From the NCBI GenBank assembly GCA_945877045.1, contig CAMCQW010000007.1:1-19720 (forward strand): a stretch of DNA of 19,720 bases. Reading direction: 5' to 3'. Source of the stretch: Chryseobacterium gleum (GTDB taxonomy: Bacteria; Bacteroidota; Bacteroidia; Flavobacteriales_D; Crocinitomicaceae). The notes beneath the pieces are model-generated. The model did not search any database. It was not told where the DNA came from and saw only the letters and a list, made by a program, of their open reading frames with translations. Position 1 is the stretch's first letter; every line of letters begins with the position of its first letter. Position numbers and translations under genes: made by a program. This document shows, in pieces, positions 1-7,895 of this stretch.

Positions 1-758
1 TGTCCGAATCAGACGTTATTTCTGTTAGTGTGCAATCACTGAGTTATGGTGATATTGCGATTACTACTGTCGCTAATCCTGAGGGAAATATTGGTTACTT
101 CTCTCCTCGAGCAAATATTTTTAATATTGGTTATGCGAAGAAGTTTTCATCAACAATATCTGGTGGAATTAATTTTAAAGTTATTTCGGAAAACATTTCG
201 AATTTAAAATCCAGTGGTATTGCTATCGATGCAGGAATTCGATATGTAACAGGGGATAAAGAACAAATTAAATTTGGAATTGCATTGAAAAATGTTGGTC
301 CTGTTATGCGTTATAAAGGTGATGGTTTGTCGCAACAAGTATCGTACGTTTCTACTGGGTTTATTGGGTCTTTAGAACAGCGATCAGCAACTTATGAGTT
401 ACCTTCGTTATTGTCTATCGGTGGTTCATATGATTTTATCTTTACGCCAGAAAACAAGTTGAATTTAGCCTTAGGTTTTACCGCGAATTCTTTTTCTAAG
501 GATCAATTTCGTTTAGGCTTAGATTATGGTATGATAAGTGAAAAAATGGCTTTCAATCTCCGTGCTGGATACGTTTACGAAAAAGACCTTTTATCTGATG
601 AAAATCGTTCTAATGCACTTATCGGACCAACAGCTGGATTTTCTTTAGATGCCTTAGTTGGCAAGTCTAAAAGTGCACTGGGCTTAGAATACTGCGCTAG
701 ATTTGCAGGTGTATTTGGAATAATTCACACAATGGGATTGACGATTAGTCTTAAATAA
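1..758 (+). CDS. PorV/PorQ-type outer-membrane beta-barrel protein, 3' part
   Basis: The reading frame is open from base 3 to the TAA at 756-758, so the true start lies upstream of the window; the GTG at 30 is internal. The visible ~251 residues alternate polar and hydrophobic residues, with Gly and aromatic residues recurring as in beta-strands. They contain stretches such as GIALKNVGP and FRLGLDYG and end in a short terminal strand, GLTISLK, as in outer-membrane barrels. This pattern resembles the PorV/PorQ family (FadL-like barrels of Bacteroidota). PorV proper is the T9SS component that hands cargo to the sortase, but the family has many paralogues of unknown role, so I do not assign porV. 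It is followed by greA after a 72-bp gap that has its own SD and a possible promoter. An alternative is another FadL-like barrel. Confidence 0.7.
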   Translation, partial: SESDVISVSVQSLSYGDIAITTVANPEGNIGYFSPRANIFNIGYAKKFSSTISGGINFKVISENISNLKSSGIAIDAGIRYVTGDKEQIKFGIALKNVGPVMRYKGDGLSQQVSYVSTGFIGSLEQRSATYELPSLLSIGGSYDFIFTPENKLNLALGFTANSFSKDQFRLGLDYGMISEKMAFNLRAGYVYEKDLLSDENRSNALIGPTAGFSLDALVGKSKSALGLEYCARFAGVFGIIHTMGLTISLK

Positions 759-772
759 CATAATTTATTTTA

Positions 773-780
773 TTAATTTG
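773..780 (+). promoter_or_regulatory. Possible -7 element upstream of greA
   Basis: TTAATTTG differs by one base from the Bacteroidota -7 consensus TAnnTTTG and lies about 50 bases upstream of the greA start, just after the stop of the barrel gene. No convincing -33 TTTG was found at the expected distance, so this is a weak call in AT-rich DNA. Confidence 0.25.
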
Positions 781-817
781 TAAGTGGGCTGTTCGGCTTT
801 CTTGTTTATTTATATTA

Positions 818-823
818 AAGGAG
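818..823 (+). promoter_or_regulatory. Strong Shine-Dalgarno site of greA
   Basis: AAGGAG is followed by 7 bases and then the ATG at 831. A full purine-rich SD is uncommon in Bacteroidota, and here it fixes the greA start. Confidence 0.6.
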
Positions 824-830
824 TTTTATC

Positions 831-1304
831 ATGTCTCAAATCAATTATTATACAGCAGAAGGCCTTAAGAAACTTAAGGATGAGTTAAACGAACTTAAAA
901 CAGTTCAGCGACCATCTATTTCAGAACAAATTGGCGAGGCAAGAGATAAAGGTGATTTATCTGAAAATGCTGAATACGATGCTGCAAAAGAAGCGCAAGG
1001 GATTTTAGAAATGAAAATCTCTAAAATGGAGAATATCGTAGCGCATGCCAGATTAATTGACGACACGAAAATTGATAACTCTAAAGTCTTCATCTTATCA
1101 ATCGTTACCATTAAAAATATTTCTAATGGTATGGAAATGATATATACCTTAGTTGCCGAAAACGAAGCCGATATTAAATTGCGGAAAATTTCTGTTGATT
1201 CTCCGATTGGCAAAGGTTTGTTAGGAAAAAAGATAGGCCAAATTGCCGAAATTCAAACGCCAGGAGGTTCACTTCAATTTGAAATAATTAGCATTTCTCG
1301 TTAA
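831..1304 (+). CDS. greA: Transcription elongation factor GreA
   Basis: The 157 residues match the usual GreA length (about 158). GreA binds in the secondary channel of RNA polymerase and stimulates cleavage of the backtracked transcript 3' end, rescuing arrested complexes. The N-terminal coiled coil (about residues 8-75) carries the family signature, with YYTAEGLKKLKDEL near the start and the acidic tip in GDLSENAEYDAAKE (about residues 41-54), which supplies the Asp/Glu that position the catalytic Mg. The C-terminal FKBP-like domain includes SPIGKGLLGKKIG and an ending close to the family norm. The start is set by a strong SD. The stop TAA shares its last A with the ATG of the downstream HIT gene, so the two are probably one transcription and translation unit. 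Confidence 0.95.
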   Translation: MSQINYYTAEGLKKLKDELNELKTVQRPSISEQIGEARDKGDLSENAEYDAAKEAQGILEMKISKMENIVAHARLIDDTKIDNSKVFILSIVTIKNISNGMEMIYTLVAENEADIKLRKISVDSPIGKGLLGKKIGQIAEIQTPGGSLQFEIISISR

Positions 1305-1690
1305 TGCCTAGTATTTTTTTTAAAATTATTAATAGAGAAATACCATGTTTTCGTGTTTGTGAAGACGAAGAATTCCTCGCTATATTAGACATTAACCCCT
1401 TAGTAATTGGGCACGTTTTAGTTATCTATAAAATTGAAATCGACTATGTTTTTGACTTGGATGATGAGGTGTTAGCACGAATGATCCTCTTTTCTAAAAA
1501 GGTAGCGTCACTAATGAAATCTAAAATTGATTGCGAGAAAATTGGCCTCAGTATTATCGGTCTTGAAGTTCCACATGTGCATATTCATTTGGTGCCCATT
1601 TGTTCAGCGGACGACCTCAATTTTACGCGTCCAAAATTGAAATTGTCGCTTGAGCAGTTGCAAGAAACCCACCGGCTACTTACGGAATAA
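1304..1690 (+). CDS. HIT family protein (Hint-like nucleotide hydrolase/transferase)
   Basis: The protein has 128 residues, a normal size for a single-domain Hint-branch HIT protein. The histidine triad HVHIHLV is at residues 91-97 (His91, His93, His95); the middle histidine is the nucleophile that attacks the alpha-phosphate of purine nucleoside phosphoramidates or related nucleotides. The N-terminal part has the family's FFKIINREIPC and LDINPLVIGHVLVI segments, which build the nucleotide pocket. The usual C-terminal Trp of Hint proteins is not seen; the tail ends HRLLTE. The ATG overlaps the greA stop by one base, so translation is probably coupled. The greA-HIT gene order is frequent in Bacteroidota as I recall it. 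The substrate cannot be read from sequence. Confidence 0.92.
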   Translation: MPSIFFKIINREIPCFRVCEDEEFLAILDINPLVIGHVLVIYKIEIDYVFDLDDEVLARMILFSKKVASLMKSKIDCEKIGLSIIGLEVPHVHIHLVPICSADDLNFTRPKLKLSLEQLQETHRLLTE

Positions 1691-1721
1691 ACAAGCTTTT
1701 AACACCTTCTTGACCAAGTAC

Positions 1722-2810
1722 TTATTTAATTCCGAATAGTGTGTTCATTTTAGTTTTGATTGGCACCAAAATAAAGGACAATTTCAATTTAATAAAATCA
1801 AGGTGTTTAATTAATAGAACAAAAGTTAATAGAAATAAAACGGTGGCCGGAATTATATACCATGCGCTAATTTTTCTTTCCAGAAATGTATGGATTCCTA
1901 TACCAGTTATTGTTCCATATAATAGGATGTTATGTAATATGTATATGGTTAACGTGTTTTGTCCTATTTTCAAAAATAAAGATTGTTTTATTACGCATAG
2001 TTTCTCTATACTGATCAATACTGCCAAAAACATTAATACTACTCCTAGACATTTGTATAGCCAGTCAAAGCTGTAAAAATGGTAGTAACTTGTTTCAAAA
2101 CTAGTATCAAAGAAAACCAAGAAGTCCTTAATGTATAAATACAGAATGAGCCCTGAAAAAAAAGTGGACAGAATGAACAACCATGTTTTTACTTTATGTT
2201 GAAAGGTATGTAAAAGCACGCCAAACATTGCCCCGAACATTGTGTAGCCCATTTTTGGTAAAATCGGAAAGACAGAACATTTGCCGTAAAACATATTTTG
2301 TACAAATGAAGGCATGTTTTGAGGCCAATAGTTGGTGGTGCCTTGTAGCTTGGCGAAAAATGCATAGGTAGAAAAAATAGACACCCCTGCCATAAAAAAG
2401 TAAATCCATAAAGGAATTATTTTTACAAGTTTATATAATCCATAAAGTAATAGGATGGTAAGTATCCCAAATCCAATACATTGTAATACATGAAAGGAAT
2501 AATATTCTAGTAAATACCCCCAAAATATCAACTCAACACTTCGTTTAAAGCCTTTTTTTACGCGAATGTTTTTGGAAAATCCCTCGTCATTTTTACCGAG
2601 TAATAAGTAGGTAAAAACAACACCTGTTATGGTTAAAAAGGTGGGTGACGTGAACCCTCGTAGGTATAGCCATGTTGAATAATAGAAATTATTGGGGTCA
2701 CGATATAAGGTCATTAATGTATCGTCGATAAAATGACCTTCTAGCATTAGCAAAATCGCTATGCTTCGAGCAATATCAATAAAATACAATCTTTGTTTAG
2801 GAGAGGTCAT
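1722..2810 (-). CDS. Multipass membrane protein, HGSNAT/DUF1624-like acyltransferase
   Basis: The 362-residue integral membrane protein has about ten hydrophobic segments and no signal peptide. It starts with a basic N-terminus, then RLYFIDIARSIAILLMLEGHF (residues 7-27), the layout seen at the start of the heparan-alpha-glucosaminide N-acetyltransferase-like and acyltransferase-3 families, where a His in or near the first helix (here His26) is thought to be catalytic. RGFTSPTFLTITGVVF (residues 51-66) is typical of the DUF1624/HGSNAT-cat branch. The C-terminal YILHNILLYG is also typical of these transporters or acyltransferases. By family, it would move an acyl group from a cytoplasmic donor to a sugar or envelope component, but the acceptor is unknown. 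The gene converges with the HIT gene (31 bp apart) and has its own promoter-like box upstream, so it may be a single-gene unit. Confidence 0.75.
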   Translation of the reverse strand: MTSPKQRLYFIDIARSIAILLMLEGHFIDDTLMTLYRDPNNFYYSTWLYLRGFTSPTFLTITGVVFTYLLLGKNDEGFSKNIRVKKGFKRSVELIFWGYLLEYYSFHVLQCIGFGILTILLLYGLYKLVKIIPLWIYFFMAGVSIFSTYAFFAKLQGTTNYWPQNMPSFVQNMFYGKCSVFPILPKMGYTMFGAMFGVLLHTFQHKVKTWLFILSTFFSGLILYLYIKDFLVFFDTSFETSYYHFYSFDWLYKCLGVVLMFLAVLISIEKLCVIKQSLFLKIGQNTLTIYILHNILLYGTITGIGIHTFLERKISAWYIIPATVLFLLTFVLLIKHLDFIKLKLSFILVPIKTKMNTLFGIK

Positions 2811-2838
2811 ACACGACTCAAAATTTTTAGCGAAGATA

Positions 2839-2846
2839 CAAATCTA
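2839..2846 (-). promoter_or_regulatory. Candidate -7 element for the membrane acyltransferase gene
   Basis: On the minus strand this reads TAGATTTG, an exact match to TAnnTTTG, 28 bases before the start at 2810. It lies in the 74-bp gap after the OmpA-like gene. No clear -33 TTTG is present at the expected spacing, so the support is the -7 box and its position only. Confidence 0.4.
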
Positions 2847-2884
2847 TTGATTGATTCTCGAAAATTGAAAAGGACAATAATGAT

Positions 2885-5113
2885 TTATTTAATCTCAATG
2901 GTGGTATATGCACGAATAGGCATTTTGATGGAAAAGAATTTGATGTCGATGGCAAATAAATATAGGCCTTTTTCTTTTGGCGGTGTAAATTGAAATTTTA
3001 TATTTTGCTTCCCTTTTGCGCCAATATTCATTGCAAGGTCACTTGCTTTTAGCACTGATGAGTCCACATCAATTTTTTCTATCAATACTTCTGTTTCCAT
3101 TAAATTCTCTATAACAAACTCAATTTCCTGAACAGTATTATTTTTCTTTTCATTTAAGTTGATCACAGAAGGACTTATATAAAGCATGCTGTCCCGCTTT
3201 TCATCGGCGATTTCCATTCCAATTATTTCAATCTTGCGCTCAATACTCGCTTCATAAGAATAAACGGAGTTTTTCTGATCATTAAAATCATCGCTTGTGA
3301 GTTGATTTGCAGCAAACTCCCCAAACGGAATCTCAATAATTTGAAGTTGGGCCTCGTTGTTTTTATTTAGTTCAAGCGCGCTTTTAAACAAACCATTTTT
3401 GTAGCTTGATAAATAGTTGTAAAAAGTGTTTATCCGTCTTTTCGAGAGGCGTATGTTGTAGTTGGTGCGGTGCAAAGGACTTGCATATCCTTTCACAAAG
3501 AGTGTTACGTATTTATTTTGCGATAAATGTAATGCTAAGGAATCACTCAGTATTAATAGATCGTTGTATCCCTTGTCAACTGAATTAGTAAAGAAGTTTT
3601 CTAATTTTAATTTTCGATCATTATTTATTTTTATGGAATCATCATTTACTTTGCTTAGGTATTCATCAAATGACTTTTTGTAATCCACGTAAGTCGTTTC
3701 GTAGGGCAAACTAGTGCTTGGCAAGTAACTTTTTGGATTGGGATGATCATTCTTGAAAAACAATTGAATAGGAAAGTCTATTCTTTGTGTTATGATAGAC
3801 GTGGAATCTGGCGGGATGATTGGCCGTTCAATTTTCGCGAAATAGATGTCGCTACAACAGGTTGGATTTTTTTTTGAAAAACTTCCCAATCGATTGGATG
3901 ACACAAAAACACTGTCCCCGGCTTCAAAGTAATATAAGTCATTGGCCGGCCCGTTTATTGGCTGTTTTAAGTTAATTGGTTTTTCAAATTTCTCCCCTAT
4001 CTTTTTCGACATGAGAACATCATAGCCCCCTAATCCATTATGCCATGTTGATGAAAAATACAATTGATTTTTTATGGTGTCGTACCAAGGACAAATCTCA
4101 TTATCGATGGAATTTATCACGCTTAGATTGATGGGAGCTCCAAAATCGGTGTCGCTAATAATTTCGCTATACCAAATATCCATGGCTCCCTTAGTACCGG
4201 GTCGATTAGACGCAAAGAAGAGGTATGATTTACCTTCTATTTGTGCTTCCATCGGATTGGTCGTATTGGAATTTGGATGGTTTATTAGGAAAGGGAGGGT
4301 GTCGGCTTTCCCATATACACCATCTTTTACGACCGATCGAGCAATTTTACATCGGTAATTATACCCATCATCTTCACAGATGCTAAAATAGAAATAGTGA
4401 CCGCTTCTTGAAAAACTGGCATTCCCTGTATGGAGTTTAGCTTCGGCAAGACCAATAATTTTTTTTGCTTTAGGAATGGAATCTTCGGAAGTATTGACAT
4501 AGTACAAAGCATTCGTGTAATTCCTGCCATATACCTCTTCATTTTCATTGGTGGTATCCGCTTTTAAAGAAGAGAAAATTAATACTCCATTTGAATAATG
4601 GTGGCCAAATTCAGCATCAAAGCTATTTATTCTTGTATGAAACTGTTTAAGTCCGGCGGTGTCTTTAGCATTTTTTAATGCCCAATAACATGATTCAACT
4701 TCACGATTAGATTTTCGATAATTATAACTCTCTTTATCATCGTAATGTGTCTTTGCTAATTTAAATGTTTCCATGGCTTGTTGATAGTTGCCATTTTGCT
4801 TTTGCATTAAGCCAAGGTATAAGATGCTCTCTGGATAGGTTTCAGCTTCTTCTCTAGCATAGATTTCAGCATATACTTTCTCTGCTTCCTTATAGTTTTT
4901 GTAGGCTCTTAGTGTTTCGGCATATTTCCATTTTAATTCGAGTGAGTTAGAATCAATGGCGATGGCTTTTTTATAAAAATCGATCGCATAGTAATAATCG
5001 CCTTTTTTGTATTGTTCATCAGCAAATTTCACTAAGTCCTTCAGTTTAACTTGGCCCATCAGTGATAGTGGTAGCACCAATAAAATAAAGAGGGTTAAAT
5101 ATAATCTGGACAT
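2885..5113 (-). CDS. TPR - PD40 beta-propeller - OmpA-like envelope protein with extra C-terminal domain (PorE-like)
   Basis: The protein has 742 residues. Residues 1-20 form a signal peptide ending SLMG-Q, with no lipobox Cys. Residues about 25-150 are TPR-like helical repeats (ADEQYKKGDYYYAIDFYKKA and two more). Residues about 165-430 are PD40/WD40-like propeller blades (YLFFASNRPG, LYFSSTWHNGLGGYDVLMS, VFVSSNRLGS). Residues about 445-640 are an OmpA-like domain, recognised from LFFKNDHPNP and FVKGYASPLHRTNYNIRLSKRR; the LSxRR arginine that helps grip peptidoglycan is present. A final beta-rich region (about 645-742) follows and resembles a DUF1573/Ig-like fold. TPR-PD40-OmpA proteins such as PorE link T9SS or gliding machinery to peptidoglycan. 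The start overlaps the 3' end of the porP-like gene by 19 bp, so they are co-translated and probably act together. This is likely a paralogue, not necessarily the core PorE. Confidence 0.85.
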   Translation of the reverse strand: MSRLYLTLFILLVLPLSLMGQVKLKDLVKFADEQYKKGDYYYAIDFYKKAIAIDSNSLELKWKYAETLRAYKNYKEAEKVYAEIYAREEAETYPESILYLGLMQKQNGNYQQAMETFKLAKTHYDDKESYNYRKSNREVESCYWALKNAKDTAGLKQFHTRINSFDAEFGHHYSNGVLIFSSLKADTTNENEEVYGRNYTNALYYVNTSEDSIPKAKKIIGLAEAKLHTGNASFSRSGHYFYFSICEDDGYNYRCKIARSVVKDGVYGKADTLPFLINHPNSNTTNPMEAQIEGKSYLFFASNRPGTKGAMDIWYSEIISDTDFGAPINLSVINSIDNEICPWYDTIKNQLYFSSTWHNGLGGYDVLMSKKIGEKFEKPINLKQPINGPANDLYYFEAGDSVFVSSNRLGSFSKKNPTCCSDIYFAKIERPIIPPDSTSIITQRIDFPIQLFFKNDHPNPKSYLPSTSLPYETTYVDYKKSFDEYLSKVNDDSIKINNDRKLKLENFFTNSVDKGYNDLLILSDSLALHLSQNKYVTLFVKGYASPLHRTNYNIRLSKRRINTFYNYLSSYKNGLFKSALELNKNNEAQLQIIEIPFGEFAANQLTSDDFNDQKNSVYSYEASIERKIEIIGMEIADEKRDSMLYISPSVINLNEKKNNTVQEIEFVIENLMETEVLIEKIDVDSSVLKASDLAMNIGAKGKQNIKFQFTPPKEKGLYLFAIDIKFFSIKMPIRAYTTIEIK

Positions 5114-6096
5114 ACTCGATGATCTACGCGTTTGGGTTTGAATTTATTGATGATATACCTTACCGCGATTTCAAATCCACCTCGTGCATTACTGGCAGGA
5201 ACTAATTTGGAAAGATTAATATCGTAACTCAATCCCACAAATAAGTCTTGGTGATCGTATCCTAAAGTTAGCATACAGGCGTCTTTATTTCTCATCCATA
5301 AGCCAGCATAAACTGCGCGATACACAAAGGTTTTGGAGGGTAAATAATACTTCATGGAAGATCCAAGTACAAGTTCTTGGTAAGTACCTTGTGAAGAATA
5401 TTGAATGCTCGGGATTACATCTATCATTGGTTTTACAGCAATCGTAGCTTTAAGAAATCCATTGTAGCGAACGTCTCTTTTTATTATTTCATTGTAAAAT
5501 CCTTGATTCGGCCTATTTAAATTAAAGGCGCCAATTCCAATGTTTAGTTTTAACCGTGGATTTTTAATCCATTCGTATAAAACACCCGCGCCAATGGATA
5601 AATTAGTCTTTCGATCGGTTTGGATCGATTCATTAGTTGGTAATGCCGCATCAAAAATATATCCGTTGAATTGGCTGTCAAAATAAAATGAATTCCAATT
5701 TACCTGCCGGTGGTTCATACCGATGTTTAAGCCACCTCTTAAATTATGGGAAGAATCAGGACTTAATTTAAGATTATACGATACGTTTCCCTGTAATTCG
5801 ACGGTGCTAAGTTTACCATCTCCCACTTGATCATGAAAGGCAAGTAAGCCAAAACCAACATTTTTTATGTTTTTATCAATTGAAAAAGAAAAGGTGGAGA
5901 ATGGAACTGTTACACTACGCCATTGGTCTTTGAAGTTTCCTATAAAGCGAAGATCACCATTAAAATTACCTGCGTTTGCCGGATTTTGAAATAATTGGTT
6001 ATCGTTAAATTGTGTCCAATGTATATCCTGCGTCCATGCATTCGTAATGCAAAAACTAACTAGGAAAAAAATAAATTTTTTTAAATTGGGCAGCAT
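5095..6096 (-). CDS. PorP/SprF family type IX secretion-associated outer-membrane protein
   Basis: The protein has 333 residues and a signal peptide (about residues 1-23, basic LKK, then a hydrophobic stretch ending AWTQ). The mature start DIHWTQFNDNQLFQNPANAG and then DLRFIGNFKDQWRSV is the family signature. The rest is a row of beta-strands fitting an outer-membrane barrel of about 300 residues. In Flavobacterium, SprF is needed for export of the adhesin SprB, and PorP is part of the T9SS. Bacteroidota carry many paralogues, usually beside a TPR-OmpA gene and often serving one specific large cargo. Here the partner follows directly with a 19-bp overlap. The cargo served cannot be told. The large type B exported protein at 13404-17312 is a candidate only by being in the same window. 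Confidence 0.9.
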   Translation of the reverse strand: MLPNLKKFIFFLVSFCITNAWTQDIHWTQFNDNQLFQNPANAGNFNGDLRFIGNFKDQWRSVTVPFSTFSFSIDKNIKNVGFGLLAFHDQVGDGKLSTVELQGNVSYNLKLSPDSSHNLRGGLNIGMNHRQVNWNSFYFDSQFNGYIFDAALPTNESIQTDRKTNLSIGAGVLYEWIKNPRLKLNIGIGAFNLNRPNQGFYNEIIKRDVRYNGFLKATIAVKPMIDVIPSIQYSSQGTYQELVLGSSMKYYLPSKTFVYRAVYAGLWMRNKDACMLTLGYDHQDLFVGLSYDINLSKLVPASNARGGFEIAVRYIINKFKPKRVDHRVCPDYI

Positions 6097-6152
6097 TTAG
6101 GGTAAAGGTACCAAAAACAATCGAGTTTAAAAAAGCATTGCCCCGTGTTTTT

Positions 6153-6845
6153 TTAGGGGGTCGAATTCGATACGGGAATGACTTTCCCATTGAAGAAAAG
6201 CCCCTTGTTTATGGCGAAATCTGAAATAAAATCGGCCATTTCTTGTGCGCTTGTTTTTGCTAAATAGCCTTGAAAGGCTTCGGCAAGCATCTCTGTTTGT
6301 ACCGCTCCTAAACACAAGCAATTCATCCGAATATTTCCGTCCTTGTTTTCTTCGGCGTAGACTTCGGTGAAGTTACATAATGCCGTTTTTGAAGAGGCAT
6401 AAGCAGCTAATTCTGGAAATTTAGCGCTTCCCTGAAAAGCACCCATTGTACTAATATTTACAACATGTGCCCCATTTACCTCCATTCTACTGGATAAAAA
6501 CTGTATTAATTCTACTGGCCCCAAAAAATTTACTTGTAATGATTTTTGAAAATCAGCTTGTGTCAATTCTTTAATAGGTTTCTTTATCAAATAACCAGCA
6601 TTGTTGATTAACACATTTACTTCATCAATGCCGGTAAAAATTTTTTCCGCTTGTGGAAGGATGGCTTCGTTTAAATCAAATCGATGTGAATTAACATTGG
6701 GAAGTTGTCCAAAGTGTTGCTCCATTAAGTCTACATCTCTAGAAAGGGCAATGAGTCTATTAGTTGGATTTGAAGCGAGAAACAAGACCGTTTCTTTGCC
6801 AATCCCTCTACTAGCCCCGGTGACAACAATCGTTCTATTAATCAT
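6153..6845 (-). CDS. Short-chain dehydrogenase/reductase (SDR)
   Basis: The 230-residue, classical-SDR-sized protein contains the cofactor motif TGASRGIG (residues 9-16), NNAG (81-84), the catalytic Ser in NISTMGAF (Ser132) and YASSK (Tyr149, Lys153). These give a complete NAD(P)H-dependent Rossmann oxidoreductase. Asp57 in the RFDLNE segment fits the usual Asp before adenine contact. The substrate is unknown. The ATG overlaps the end of the second paaE-like gene by 8 bp (ATGATTAA), which points to translational coupling and to a role linked to the phenylacetate cluster, for example reducing or oxidising a pathway intermediate. That link is inference from position. The porP-like gene follows 56 bp downstream and is probably a separate unit. 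Confidence 0.9.
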   Translation of the reverse strand: MINRTIVVTGASRGIGKETVLFLASNPTNRLIALSRDVDLMEQHFGQLPNVNSHRFDLNEAILPQAEKIFTGIDEVNVLINNAGYLIKKPIKELTQADFQKSLQVNFLGPVELIQFLSSRMEVNGAHVVNISTMGAFQGSAKFPELAAYASSKTALCNFTEVYAEENKDGNIRMNCLCLGAVQTEMLAEAFQGYLAKTSAQEMADFISDFAINKGLFFNGKVIPVSNSTP

Positions 6846-7893
6846 AACTAATAATTAATTTTTCAGATGCAGGCCTCGCTTGGCAAGTTAAAATATACCC
6901 ATTTTTAACCTCTTCATCTGTTAATGAATAATTCAAGCGCATCGTTGCCTCTCCTTCTATGATTTTTGCTTTACAGGAACAACAAACACCTCCACGACAA
7001 GAAAAAGGAGGGTCAAAACCCGCGTTTTCAACCGCGTCAAGAATCGTTTGTTTATCATTCTTCATGGTAATTTCAATGGTTTCGTGATCCAAGGTCACCT
7101 CCATGGTACACTCGCCTTTAAAATCAATTTTCGTTTCTTCTTTAAGTAATAATACGGGTGGAGTAAATAATTCATAGTTAATTTTTTGAGAACTTACCCC
7201 AAAGAATGTTAGCGTGTCTATGCCATCTTTAATCATCTCCTCAGGCCCGCACAAAAGGAACGCATCTGCTTTTAGTAGGGATAAATCGGCCTTTATTTCC
7301 TCCGTAATAGTAGCTTTATCAAGCCTCCCTTTTTTATAATCAGCATTGTTTTCACGGGATAAGTAATTGATAAGTTGAACCTGCGGTAGCTGCTTTAAAT
7401 CTTCGTGAAATAATATATCATCAACTGTTTTGTTGCCAAAAAACAAGCGCATGCTAGCAGCTGTTGTTAAACTTTTTGCAATCGAAACGATAGGGGTTAT
7501 GCCACTTCCTGATGCAAATACGACTAGATTCTTTTCGTCTTTTAATGTAAAGTTTCCATCAGGCGCCATTGATTTAATGGTGTCGCCAATTTTTAATTCA
7601 TGATTAATGAAATTAGAAACCAGTCCTTGCGGAACGCTTTTTACTGCAATTTTCAATTCTTCAGAAGGACCGCTGCAAATCGAATACGATCGACGGGTAG
7701 CAACACCCTTAATTTCTACTTCTATTGCTAGGTATTGCCCTGGAATAAATTGAAAAATACTTGCTTGTTCTTTTTCATATCCTAAAGTAACAACACTTGT
7801 GTCGCTACTGATTTTTTGAAGGTCGGTAACAAGCAAATCATTCCATTTGGAATCGCCACCACTTTTCTTCTTTTTAAAACTAAAAATTCCCAT
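6838..7893 (-). CDS. PaaE-like FAD/2Fe-2S reductase, divergent second copy
   Basis: The protein has 351 residues and the same architecture as the adjacent PaaE. An FNR-like FAD domain has RRSYSIC (67-73). An NAD(P)-binding domain has FASGSGITP (126-134) and CGPEEMI (215-221). A C-terminal plant-type ferredoxin domain has ligands Cys299, Cys304, Cys307 and Cys337, with CRGGVCCSCKA around the first three. All cofactor motifs are kept, so it should be active. It differs in a lysine-rich N-terminal tail (FKKKKSGG, about residues 6-13) and low similarity outside the motifs. It lies 2 bp downstream of paaE and overlaps the SDR start by 8 bp. It could be a second reductase for the epoxidase or serve another oxygenase. 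I leave out a gene symbol because the upstream copy looks more like known PaaE. Confidence 0.85.
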   Translation of the reverse strand: MGIFSFKKKKSGGDSKWNDLLVTDLQKISSDTSVVTLGYEKEQASIFQFIPGQYLAIEVEIKGVATRRSYSICSGPSEELKIAVKSVPQGLVSNFINHELKIGDTIKSMAPDGNFTLKDEKNLVVFASGSGITPIVSIAKSLTTAASMRLFFGNKTVDDILFHEDLKQLPQVQLINYLSRENNADYKKGRLDKATITEEIKADLSLLKADAFLLCGPEEMIKDGIDTLTFFGVSSQKINYELFTPPVLLLKEETKIDFKGECTMEVTLDHETIEITMKNDKQTILDAVENAGFDPPFSCRGGVCCSCKAKIIEGEATMRLNYSLTDEEVKNGYILTCQARPASEKLIISYD

Positions 7894-7895
7894 AA

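Noticed and set aside
786..805. GC-richer patch between the barrel gene and greA that looked like a hairpin
   Set aside because: The arms do not pair beyond three bases plus mismatches; no U-tract follows closely.
905..1213. 102-codon open frame on the minus strand inside greA
   Set aside because: It lies wholly antisense to a clear greA, has no recognisable motifs and no start signal.
1691..1721. Possible bidirectional terminator between the convergent HIT and acyltransferase genes
   Set aside because: Only a CAAG/CTTG pairing with no extended stem or T run was found.
3406..3683. Open frames on the plus strand with Cys-rich beginnings inside the OmpA-like gene
   Set aside because: They are antisense to the OmpA-like domain coding sequence, whose protein motifs are convincing. 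The CxxC look comes from the reverse reading of that region.
6127..6160. Possible terminator at the end of the SDR gene (CCCC/GGGG stem followed by a T run on the minus strand)
   Set aside because: The stem is only four pairs with an 11-base loop, and the T run is six bases away from it; too weak to call.
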